A stretch of DNA of 64,000 bases from Leptolyngbya ohadii IS1. GTDB lineage: Bacteria > Cyanobacteriota > Cyanobacteriia > Elainellales > Elainellaceae. Positions 7,071 to 14,845 of the stretch are shown in pieces. Each line of letters opens with the position of its first letter. Positions within the stretch are counted from its first letter, which is position 1. The notes beneath the pieces are model-generated. The model made no database searches. It worked only from the letters and a program-made list of their open reading frames with translations, and was not told where the DNA came from. The position numbers and the translations under genes were made by a program. Location: assembly GCF_002215035.1 (NCBI RefSeq), contig NZ_NKFP01000007.1, positions 62,001-126,000 on the forward strand. Direction: 5' to 3'.

Positions 7071-7700
7071 ATGGATGTGCCGGTGACGATCGATCCAGGC
7101 GAGGACAACCCGCAACAGAAACAAAGCGGCAGGGGGCGAAACCCTGCGTCGCTCAATGCGCTGTCCCGAAAGGGAAAAGGTCGCCCCTCGTTACCAGAAG
7201 GTCAGAATCGGACCGTGCGAACCTTTGTCTTAAAGAATTCAGCTTGGAATGAGCTAATTGATCTAGCAGAATCTGAAAACTGCTCTGTGTCCAGATTGAT
7301 CGAACGGCTATCAGAACGCGCCAGTTGGCTGTTGGAGCCGATAAGCAACTGGTGCAGCCTAGAGCGACTTGCCCAACTCAATCTCTCTGAAGCGCAAGCT
7401 CGCTCTCTGCCCCTTCTCACTGTACTGGAACAGTCTTTTGAGCAGCAGACACGACAAAGGCAGAAACGGCAAAGCAAAACCCAAAAGCTGCCCCAGGTAG
7501 GCAGCAAGCGGCACAGTATTTCACTCTCAGCCGCTGGTTGGGAAGGATTGGCAACGCTAGCTCTGGGCGTTCAAAGAAGCGATGCAGAAACAATCGAACT
7601 GTTGGGAGACCATGCTGCCCAATTACAGCAACCCCTTGCTGCTTGGCTGAAGAAGCCGGAGGAATCCATCGTGCGGCAAATTCTTACAAGTCCGCCTTGA
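7071..7700 (+). CDS. Unknown protein with two copies of a helical module, possibly DNA-binding
   Basis: 209 residues from the ATG at 7071, which has GGAAG five bases upstream; a TTG at 7044 would add nine residues. The N-terminus is disordered and basic (RGRNPASLNALSRKGKGRPS). Then the module TVRTFVLKNSAWNELIDLAE...VSRLIERLSERASWL recurs as HSISLSAAGWEGLATLAL...AETIELLGDHAAQL. Each copy has a beta strand followed by helices, reminiscent of ribbon-helix-helix proteins. It may be a plasmid regulator or partition accessory. The module similarity is seen directly; DNA binding is inferred from base-rich composition only. Confidence 0.7.
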   Translation: MDVPVTIDPGEDNPQQKQSGRGRNPASLNALSRKGKGRPSLPEGQNRTVRTFVLKNSAWNELIDLAESENCSVSRLIERLSERASWLLEPISNWCSLERLAQLNLSEAQARSLPLLTVLEQSFEQQTRQRQKRQSKTQKLPQVGSKRHSISLSAAGWEGLATLALGVQRSDAETIELLGDHAAQLQQPLAAWLKKPEESIVRQILTSPP

Positions 7701-7774
7701 TCCCGTCCCATCCAGACCGTCTTCAGTCAGAAGCACAGCAAGCAATCGATACTACTTAATGTAATAGGCAGCGT

Positions 7775-8539
7775 CTAATCCAGGGAACTATCAATCACCT
7801 GCTCGATCGTGACGAGGTCAGCGCCTGTAACCGGAACGACGCTTGATGGTGTGACGACAAGAAAAGACGGCGTTCCAGTAATTCCCAGTTCACCTGCCTG
7901 AGCCATATCTGCATCAATCGCTTGCTGCGCTGCGATCGAATTTCGGTCGCGCTCCCATCGGCGCAAGTTCAGCCCAAGCTGCTGCGCTACCCTTAGATAG
8001 CGATCATCCGCTAAGGGTTCACCTGAAGCAAAAAGATCGTCATAAAACTCCCAGAATTTTCCCTGCTTTCCGGCTGCCCAGGCAGCGCGAGCGGCAGGCA
8101 ATGCCTGGTCATGCAGACCGACCAGGGGCAAATGCTTGAAGACAAACCTGACCTGAGGATGACGCTGAAGCAGTGCTGCAATGGGCTGATATGCCTGAAC
8201 ACAAAAAGGGCATTCAAAGTCGGCAAATTCAATCAGCATTACCGGAGCCGCAGGATTGCCCCGCACCGGAGAATCGCCCACAAAGACAGGAAGGTTCTGA
8301 CGCACTTGCTCAAGGACTTTTGCCTTTGCCTCAGCTTCAGCAGCAAGCTGCTGGTGACGATAAGCAGTCAGTGAATTCAAAATAACGTCTGGATGTCGCG
8401 CCACAATATCCAGAACAGCTTGCTCTGTAGGAGTCATTTCGACAGGTTCGGTCGCCCAACTTGACAGTGGAAGCCCTGCCCAGATCAGCATGATTAACGT
8501 TGTCCCTGCAAGGAATCTCAATGCCTGTTGTCGTTTCAT
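7775..8539 (-). CDS. DsbA-like periplasmic thiol-disulfide oxidoreductase
   Basis: 254 residues from the ATG at 8539, which has GAGGGG upstream and overlaps the preceding stop (ATGA). A signal peptide (MKRQQALRFLAGTTLIMLIW...SSWA) is followed by a helix and a thioredoxin fold with active site CPFC (Cys110, Cys113) in MLIEFADFECPFC. The cis-proline loop is GITGTPSFLVV. It should oxidise or isomerise disulfides in exported proteins. It is the last gene of the minus-strand run. Upstream products have paired cysteines in their exported parts (for example CDGSNAC and CATNC in the next gene), plausible substrates. The length fits the Com1/DsbA-like family. Confidence 0.88.
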   Translation of the reverse strand: MKRQQALRFLAGTTLIMLIWAGLPLSSWATEPVEMTPTEQAVLDIVARHPDVILNSLTAYRHQQLAAEAEAKAKVLEQVRQNLPVFVGDSPVRGNPAAPVMLIEFADFECPFCVQAYQPIAALLQRHPQVRFVFKHLPLVGLHDQALPAARAAWAAGKQGKFWEFYDDLFASGEPLADDRYLRVAQQLGLNLRRWERDRNSIAAQQAIDADMAQAGELGITGTPSFLVVTPSSVVPVTGADLVTIEQVIDSSLD

Positions 8540-9180
8540 TGTGCCCCTCCCTGACTCGAAGAATTTGCGTTCTCGATCGCTGAATTTGCCATCCTCGTCA
8601 GCGAGGCACGATCGCCTAACTTGATCCCAACACTGTAGCGATAGCCGTTTTCGTCCCACACGATCTGAGCATCGGTGCAGTTCGTCGCGCACCGCCAGGG
8701 CAGAAACGTCCCTGTCTTTCCATTAGTAAGTGTTACCTGCGCGACGGGTTCCTCAGAACGGCGATCGGGGTAGAGATAATCAGATTCGCTATAGTCGTCT
8801 TGCGCTGACCTTGTAGGCTGAACTTCGCCCGTTACGGTTCCTAAACGACAGGCATTGCTACCGTCACAATCCTTGCTGTAGCCCAGCACCACGGCATAGC
8901 TGCCGGACTCTACAGAGTCTACGGTCGCATAAACCGGAAGCGATTCAGACGATTGCCGCTGCCCACGACTGGGAATGTAGGTCGGTAGCCGTAAGGGAAC
9001 CTGAGCGCGTCCTAGCTGAGACAGCACAGGCTGGAAAATAGTAGTCGCGTTGGCGATCGGTGGAGCAGTTTGGGAAGGCTGATCCGCATTAACGCCACGT
9101 AGCCACCAGCTCCCCCCTACGATCAGGAACAGTGCCCCAATCAGCGCGATTAAAATCCATTTGAAATTAAAGCGTCTCAT
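8536..9180 (-). CDS. Membrane-anchored exported protein of unknown function
   Basis: 214 residues. The N-terminal segment WILIALIGALFLIVGGSWWL is a signal anchor; the rest would be periplasmic. It contains cysteine pairs KDCDGSNACRLG and WRCATNCTDA, likely disulfides, and a YRYSVGIKLGDRA segment near the C-terminus. It overlaps the downstream DsbA-like gene by four bases, so its folding may depend on that enzyme. No recognised domain. In context it may be an envelope component of the conjugation apparatus. Confidence 0.75.
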   Translation of the reverse strand: MRRFNFKWILIALIGALFLIVGGSWWLRGVNADQPSQTAPPIANATTIFQPVLSQLGRAQVPLRLPTYIPSRGQRQSSESLPVYATVDSVESGSYAVVLGYSKDCDGSNACRLGTVTGEVQPTRSAQDDYSESDYLYPDRRSEEPVAQVTLTNGKTGTFLPWRCATNCTDAQIVWDENGYRYSVGIKLGDRASLTRMANSAIENANSSSQGGAQ

Positions 9181-9195
9181 GCGTAGGATTCCTCG

Positions 9196-9588
9196 TTATT
9201 CTGCCAGGAGCGATCGGGCTGTTGCATCGTCCGGCACACCCAACTGCCGCAGCGTTGAGACATCCATTGCCCCTCCACCCAGTTGCACAAGTATCCACTG
9301 GTTATTGGCACGACGCAAAAGAGCTTGTCCGCCTGCTTCGCCCTGAAGCCAGTGAGCTAGGGCATAATTCCCAACGACTTTGACCGACCAGACGCTTGCT
9401 TGAGCATTTCCTCCATCTTTTTCTAACTCATTCACGACAATGCGAGAGATTTGATCCTGAGCCGTTGCCTGAGCAATATAAACAGGCTGCGCTGGAGCAG
9501 TCTGAGCGATCGTAGGCAGGTTAGGCACAATTGTTACAACCAGTGCCCCCGTTACCAACCAAATCATCCAGTTCAAAATCCGTTTCAT
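9196..9588 (-). CDS. Small secreted protein of unknown function
   Basis: 130 residues with an AAGGAG ribosome site. A signal peptide (MKRILNWMIWLVTGALVVTI) is followed by a compact domain with WSVKVVGNYALAHWLQGEAG and NNQWILVQLGGGAMDVSTLRQLGV. The pattern of a strand pair, then WILVxxGGGA-x-LRQLGVP, occurs in small periplasmic proteins of cyanobacteria, as far as I recall, with no known role. It lies 15 bases before the next gene and belongs to the long minus-strand run. Confidence 0.75.
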   Translation of the reverse strand: MKRILNWMIWLVTGALVVTIVPNLPTIAQTAPAQPVYIAQATAQDQISRIVVNELEKDGGNAQASVWSVKVVGNYALAHWLQGEAGGQALLRRANNQWILVQLGGGAMDVSTLRQLGVPDDATARSLLAE

Positions 9589-9626
9589 GAAAGTTCTCCT
9601 TTGGATTCAAATTTCTCAAACTTCTT

Positions 9627-11906
9627 CTATGGTTGCGTAACTCGATAAATATGATTTGCACCACCGTAGCGGTCGTAAGCTCCATCAAAGTTACCGTTTG
9701 AATTCCAGGCAAAAACAGCGCGGCTGGACGAGTTCGATCGAATCTGGCTGCACCCAGCATTCATGCAGATGCCAATATGTCGCTGGTCTTTCGCGATCAC
9801 AATGTCGCCTGCCTGCGCCTGCGCTGCATTGACCTGTTGCCCTCGCCCGTTTTGCAGGGCAGATTCAACAGAGGGCACATAGTTCGGGTTGTCGCCCACA
9901 GGACGAATTCCTGCATTTGAGAGAACGCGATTAACTGCCCAGGCACAGGCTTCCCGCCCGTTGGTAGAACCGGATGCGCTGCTAAAGCTACCCATCTGCT
10001 GTACTGACTGCATGATTCGCTGATTTGCTTCGCCTACTGGAACCGATCCACCTGCTCCACCACCCGGCGCAGCCGTTGAGCAAATCACGCCGCTACCAAT
10101 ATCTGATCCTGACCCACCAGAGCCAGCCAAGCCCGATTTAATCCGATCAGCCGCAGCCCCAATTTCTTCCCATCGGTCTGTACCGTTTACCTGTGCCCTT
10201 GCACAGCGATAATCGACTCTGCCACCGCCAATACACTCGGCGATCGGGCGACCCTGCCCGTACCAGCCCTCTTTCATCCCCCGGCACAACGCTTGTGCGG
10301 CGATGTCCGGCTGCTGTAATCGACGATCGCTCCTGCCACCATAGGCAGGCAATCCCAGTTCCCGGAACACCCGCTCCTTGTTGCCGCACCACGTTACCTG
10401 CACCATGCCCTCTCCCCAGCCGCACTCGTCGTACATCGTCCGGCTATACTCCTGCATGGTCCGAAAATGATCAGTTTCATGCTGCGCGGCAGCAATAATA
10501 TAGGCGAGTTGGTCACTATCTGTTACGCCTGCTTCAGCACAGGCGTTCATGATGTAGGGAACCATGTCCATCGCCCCTTCGCGGGATGCCGGATCAACCG
10601 ATGCGATCGCGGCTTTGGTCGCTCCATCCAGCTTGGAGGGATCGACCGTACAAGTGCGTCCGTCTCCGCCGCCACCTCCACCCAGGCTGCTAGAGTCGAA
10701 CTGGGTCATAGGCGGAAAACCCCCACCTTTTTTAGCTCTGGTTGGCGTGGAAGATTCTGTAGTGGGGGGTTCTGGTGTGATCAGTCCGACGAAAATAGGG
10801 TCGTCCCGGTGATAGGTCATGAAGGGGATGGGTCCGATGAAATAGGGCGTACAGCCCCAGTCATCGCAGTAGCGAGCAAACAGAGCGGTGGTCACGCTAT
10901 CCGTCTTTTCATCCGGTTCCCAAACTACGACTTTGAACGTATCGCCAAACGGCAACCGTCCAGTTGGCTCTTTACCATTGTTCACCCACTTGTACGCGCC
11001 GTGTCCTCCTTCAACTTCCTGGTACTTGCCCGAAATCCACTGCACTCCCTCCAACGGGGACTGCACAGATCGCCCTACATTTTCCGCATCATCAAGTTCG
11101 ATATAGGCACAGTCATCGGGATTACCGATCGTGCAGGGCACACGAAATCCCATCACGTCTGATCCCGAAATCGTATTGGTGCGCTCCGCTTCTTCGGGTC
11201 CATGAACAAAATCAACTCGCATAATGCCACCGCCAGCCAGGGGAGGAGAACCAGGGAATGAACCCATTGGCAGCTTGTTGAGTCCTGGCACTTCTTTAAG
11301 CGTGGCTTTTTCCCAGCCGTCTAGCTTGGAGATTGGCAGCTTATCGGCTCCGGGCAGACTGTCGATCGAAAACTGGCTTAGGTCAATATCATCTAGATTG
11401 AGCTGACTCAACTCCGGGTAATCCTGAAGAAGCTGATTTAGTTGAGTTCCTTGAAGCTGACTCGGATTCAGCGATGCTTTCTCACTAAATAAGGCTTGCA
11501 GAACAGGCATATCATCTATCGAAAGCTGACTCAATTCCGGCATTGCATTGACTAAGCTGCCGACACTCTGCGTTGCTAGAGGGGCAAAGTCCCCGATCAA
11601 AGTACCCGACAAATCCTGTCCCAGAGCTTTAGAAATCGTGTCGATCGAGAGGGATTGGGGCAGCAGCGATTGAATGTCACCCAACCGTAAAAATTGGTCA
11701 GGTGTTTGACCTGTAGTCCACTGGCGGGAACTATCTTCTAGATCAATAGAGCCATTGTTGTTAATCGCTGGCAGATCGGAAAAACTAAGCTGAGATAGGT
11801 CATCGGGAACCGCGAAGGCTGGCAAGTTTAATACCAGCACAAGAAAAACGCTGATAATGAAGCAGACGACGCTTTGATGAATCAGCCGACAAAGATTTGA
11901 CAGCAT
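9627..11906 (-). CDS. Secreted two-module cell-wall hydrolase (GH19-like lysozyme plus NlpC/P60-like peptidase)
   Basis: 759 residues with a signal peptide ending near AFA. The N-terminal 380 residues are shared with the product of 12601-14844 and contain short leucine-rich repeats (LSQLSFSDLP, LSQLSIDDMP) and a beta domain. The middle module has AAQHETDHFRTMQEYS with Glu477 in the GH19/endolysin position, and ends VNGTDRWEEIGAAADRI, typical of that fold. The C-terminal module is NlpC/P60-like: Cys654 in GREACAWAVN, then AGDIVIAKDQRHIGIC. It should open peptidoglycan so that the secretion channel or pilus can cross (VirB1-like role, inferred from the nearby transfer genes). Fold calls rest on motifs only. 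Confidence 0.75.
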   Translation of the reverse strand: MLSNLCRLIHQSVVCFIISVFLVLVLNLPAFAVPDDLSQLSFSDLPAINNNGSIDLEDSSRQWTTGQTPDQFLRLGDIQSLLPQSLSIDTISKALGQDLSGTLIGDFAPLATQSVGSLVNAMPELSQLSIDDMPVLQALFSEKASLNPSQLQGTQLNQLLQDYPELSQLNLDDIDLSQFSIDSLPGADKLPISKLDGWEKATLKEVPGLNKLPMGSFPGSPPLAGGGIMRVDFVHGPEEAERTNTISGSDVMGFRVPCTIGNPDDCAYIELDDAENVGRSVQSPLEGVQWISGKYQEVEGGHGAYKWVNNGKEPTGRLPFGDTFKVVVWEPDEKTDSVTTALFARYCDDWGCTPYFIGPIPFMTYHRDDPIFVGLITPEPPTTESSTPTRAKKGGGFPPMTQFDSSSLGGGGGGDGRTCTVDPSKLDGATKAAIASVDPASREGAMDMVPYIMNACAEAGVTDSDQLAYIIAAAQHETDHFRTMQEYSRTMYDECGWGEGMVQVTWCGNKERVFRELGLPAYGGRSDRRLQQPDIAAQALCRGMKEGWYGQGRPIAECIGGGRVDYRCARAQVNGTDRWEEIGAAADRIKSGLAGSGGSGSDIGSGVICSTAAPGGGAGGSVPVGEANQRIMQSVQQMGSFSSASGSTNGREACAWAVNRVLSNAGIRPVGDNPNYVPSVESALQNGRGQQVNAAQAQAGDIVIAKDQRHIGICMNAGCSQIRSNSSSRAVFAWNSNGNFDGAYDRYGGANHIYRVTQP

Positions 11907-11955
11907 AGGGAATGAATGAAGAGAGACTAAATCCGGTCATACAAGGAAAAACCTA

Positions 11956-12588
11956 TTAGTTTTTGTCTTTCAAAACGCGATCGATTTGGTTCGTCACGCT
12001 GTAATGCCCACCCGTATCGCAGAGCAAGAATTGCTTTACAGCCGTTTCGCTTTCAACCTGATGAATTTGCAGGCAGGGATGATCGTTAAGAGACTGTCCG
12101 GCTGCGGCAATCAAGGGAACGTTCGGCGGCAGGTTGGGCTGAAGATAGGTCTTTAGGAAAGCATTAGAGCCAGATTTGTCATAGATGGCATACAAGCAGC
12201 CAGCCGTACCACATAGCTCTGGCTGATTAAAATCCACGACAACGACATCTTCGATCGTGACTGCACGAACACGATCAATTTGCTCCTCACTGGGCTGGAT
12301 TAGCGTTGAATTTGTCACCAGCAATTCCTCTACCTGCTGACGGCTAAACACCTGAGTCGCGTTTCGCCAGAACATTCCCTCAGTTGCCGAACAGCTCCAC
12401 AAGAAGAAGCAGGAGATCGCCAGAAAGATAGTAATCCCCAGGCGGAAGAAATAAGCTGCTTTGCTGAGCCACAACGGAGCAGGTTCGTCTTCAGCCAGAA
12501 CAGGGGAAGAGGAGTCTGGCGTTACCACGGTCGAGGGATTAGTTTGAACTGTCATCTCTGGGGATGATGAATGAAGCGTGTCCTCCAT
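11956..12588 (-). CDS. Single-span membrane protein, unknown function
   Basis: 210 residues. An acidic, Ser/Pro-rich cytoplasmic N-terminus precedes one transmembrane segment (FFRLGITIFLAISCFFLWSC). The rest is a periplasmic domain with paired cysteines (ELCGTAGCLYAIYD, PCLQIH, FLLCDTGG). It sits between the two wall-hydrolase paralogues, 12 and 49 bases from them, so it probably works with them at the envelope. Domain family not recognised. Confidence 0.75.
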   Translation of the reverse strand: MEDTLHSSSPEMTVQTNPSTVVTPDSSSPVLAEDEPAPLWLSKAAYFFRLGITIFLAISCFFLWSCSATEGMFWRNATQVFSRQQVEELLVTNSTLIQPSEEQIDRVRAVTIEDVVVVDFNQPELCGTAGCLYAIYDKSGSNAFLKTYLQPNLPPNVPLIAAAGQSLNDHPCLQIHQVESETAVKQFLLCDTGGHYSVTNQIDRVLKDKN

Positions 12589-12600
12589 GTTGGATGTCTC

Positions 12601-14844
12601 CTATGGCTGAGTGATGCGGTAGATTGTTGAGCCGTTTAATTTCCCATCAAAGTCGCGGCTTGAGTCCCAGCCAAACGATTTAAGAGTTCCGTTATTCGAT
12701 CGCACGGTCTGACATCCTTCGTCCAGGCAGATGCCAATGTGTCTCCCCGATGCTGCAATCACAAGATCGCCTGCCTCTGCCTGGTCAGGGTCATCAACGG
12801 TTGCCCCGCGCCCATTGCGTAATGCAGATTCGATCGACGGAATATAGTTGGGATGTTCACCCAAAGGACGAATTCCAGCTTGCGATAACACCTGATTAAT
12901 TGCCCAGGCTGCTGATTCTTTTCCTTTGCCCGGACTGGAAGCTGTGGTGAACTTGCCCAATCGAGATAGAGTTGCCGCGATTTGTGCAGCAGGCACTTGC
13001 GCCATTGATTGCGCTCGGAGATCATCCACGCTGCATTTCAGCCCAACGCCACCGCCCTGCGCTTCGTAGTTTAATCGTGCTTGCTGCCCGTACTGTTGAA
13101 GGGTTAAACCGTTTATTCCTATAACGGTATTACTGTCGATTGCAGTAGCCGTTCCGCCTGCTGACAACTGAGCTACGCGCTCAATCAATCGGTTGTCCTG
13201 CCAAGTCGTTCCTGCTTGCGGGTCGGACTGAGTTTGTGCAAGCTTCAGCAGTGATTGGGTGTTGTCCGTCAGAACTTGGGTTTGCAGCTCTGGCGGAAAG
13301 AACTGTAGGAGTTCTGCGGGTTTAGGCTTCCTTCCAGAGGCGATCGCCTGAAGCCAATCCTTACCGCCTGGTTTTGAAGCGATCGCGGACTGCACAGCTT
13401 CGGTATTGCTCGGTAGCTGGTACTGCCCCAGAAATCGCCCACACTGTCCGTCACGGCAGACGAATAGCCCAATACTGGTTGGTTTAAACGGATCAGAATC
13501 AACAGCCACGATCGCGCTCATCAAGGTGCTAACGCTAATGCCTCCAACGCTCTCACCCATACAGCGACCTGGATTTACATTTTCGTAGCTGGTAGTGGTC
13601 TGCGGTAAAACGGGCAGATTAGCAGAATCGACAGGAGTTTCGCTGTCTGCACCAACCACAATCAAGCTGCCCATTGGGTAGCGGAGGAAAGGAACTGCGA
13701 ATTGATTGTAGGGACTACAGGACTCACGGACGCAGGTGCGAAACACGAGAGCCGAGCTTACGGTTTGCCCATCAATTCGGGTCAGCACTTGCTTAAATGC
13801 TGCGCCGAAGGGATGCCGTCCAGTTGGCTCATAGCCAGGGTCAAGACCCAGTGAAGACGGCAGAAATTGAAGTGCCCCATTGCCACCAGGAACAGATTGA
13901 CTTGACCCCAGCACCCACTGCTTACCCGATAGTCTCGGCTGGTTTTGTGCCTGACGACGAGATGGTTTTTGGTCAGTATGCGGATCTCCAGAGTCTGCAA
14001 GCGCAACCCCCATACAAGATTGAGAAACAATCGAATTACGGTCAGGGCAGGAAAGATGAAATCCAATTTGGCTGCTGCCCGTCACCGTTCTGGAAATGAC
14101 GGAAGATGTGCCCATTGATTTAATTTGGGCGACGATTGGAGAATCGTTTGGGACAGGTTGAGGCATCTGGGTTAGGGGAACCTGGCTCAACCCTGGAATA
14201 TCAGCAAATGACTGCTGCTGCCATCCGCGAAGGGAAAGCAAGGGCGTTGCATCGGCGTTTGGCAAATCACTCAGGTTGAACGTCTTTAGGCGATCGCCCA
14301 AATCAGCCAGCGATCGCTTTGCCATATTAGGTTGGTTTACCACCGTCGCGACCGTGCGAGGATCGGAACTCTCGGCGTTGACTAAGGCAGCGATCGGAGC
14401 CACTTCACCGACCGGAAAGTTTTTGAGATAGGGAATACTTTCGATGAGTTGCGGCAGCGGCTGTGAGGTCAACAGCTTAAACTGGGAGAGCTGCACCTGC
14501 TCCGGCGCGAAGCCAACAATCCGCCCAATCTGCTCAAGCGAGAATTGTCCGGCTCCGAGACTTGGGACATCGCCCAGTCGCAGTACTGAAGACAAAGCAT
14601 CTCCCGCTTTCCACTGACGGGATGCGGTCAATCCTGATACGGCATCTGAAGTAATTTTGCCGCCTGCGGTTACTTTCCCCAGGTTGGAAAAGCTAATTTG
14701 CGAGAAATCAATGCTGGTGAGTCCCTGATCGTTCAGGTTAAACTCCTGGTCAAACGTTTGTGCTAGAGCCGGAGTTCCCCAGCAGGCAAGGTTCAGACAA
14801 ACCCCCAGAACAATTGCAGGAAAACATTTTTTCAACCATTGCAT
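12601..14844 (-). CDS. Secreted wall-hydrolase paralogue with altered catalytic residues
   Basis: 747 residues from the ATG at 14844 (MQWLKKCFPAIVLG), which has GAGG eight bases upstream; an ATG three codons earlier overlaps that site. It shares the N-terminal region and the C-terminal NlpC/P60-like module with 9627-11906. At the catalytic position it reads GKESAAWAIN, so Ala645 replaces the Cys, while RHIGIC with the His is kept. The middle module is different: LMSAIVAVDSDPF...CGRFLGQYQLP resembles a lysozyme-like fold with Asp449 where Glu is usual. It may bind rather than cut peptidoglycan, perhaps regulating its paralogue. The start is separated from the AAA+ stop by one base. Confidence 0.75.
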   Translation of the reverse strand: MQWLKKCFPAIVLGVCLNLACWGTPALAQTFDQEFNLNDQGLTSIDFSQISFSNLGKVTAGGKITSDAVSGLTASRQWKAGDALSSVLRLGDVPSLGAGQFSLEQIGRIVGFAPEQVQLSQFKLLTSQPLPQLIESIPYLKNFPVGEVAPIAALVNAESSDPRTVATVVNQPNMAKRSLADLGDRLKTFNLSDLPNADATPLLSLRGWQQQSFADIPGLSQVPLTQMPQPVPNDSPIVAQIKSMGTSSVISRTVTGSSQIGFHLSCPDRNSIVSQSCMGVALADSGDPHTDQKPSRRQAQNQPRLSGKQWVLGSSQSVPGGNGALQFLPSSLGLDPGYEPTGRHPFGAAFKQVLTRIDGQTVSSALVFRTCVRESCSPYNQFAVPFLRYPMGSLIVVGADSETPVDSANLPVLPQTTTSYENVNPGRCMGESVGGISVSTLMSAIVAVDSDPFKPTSIGLFVCRDGQCGRFLGQYQLPSNTEAVQSAIASKPGGKDWLQAIASGRKPKPAELLQFFPPELQTQVLTDNTQSLLKLAQTQSDPQAGTTWQDNRLIERVAQLSAGGTATAIDSNTVIGINGLTLQQYGQQARLNYEAQGGGVGLKCSVDDLRAQSMAQVPAAQIAATLSRLGKFTTASSPGKGKESAAWAINQVLSQAGIRPLGEHPNYIPSIESALRNGRGATVDDPDQAEAGDLVIAASGRHIGICLDEGCQTVRSNNGTLKSFGWDSSRDFDGKLNGSTIYRITQP

Positions 14845-14845
14845 A

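Noticed and set aside
10467-11162. 231-codon open frame on the plus strand
   Set aside because: Lies entirely antisense to the wall-hydrolase gene 9627-11906, has poor composition (Arg/Ser/His-rich) and no ribosome site.
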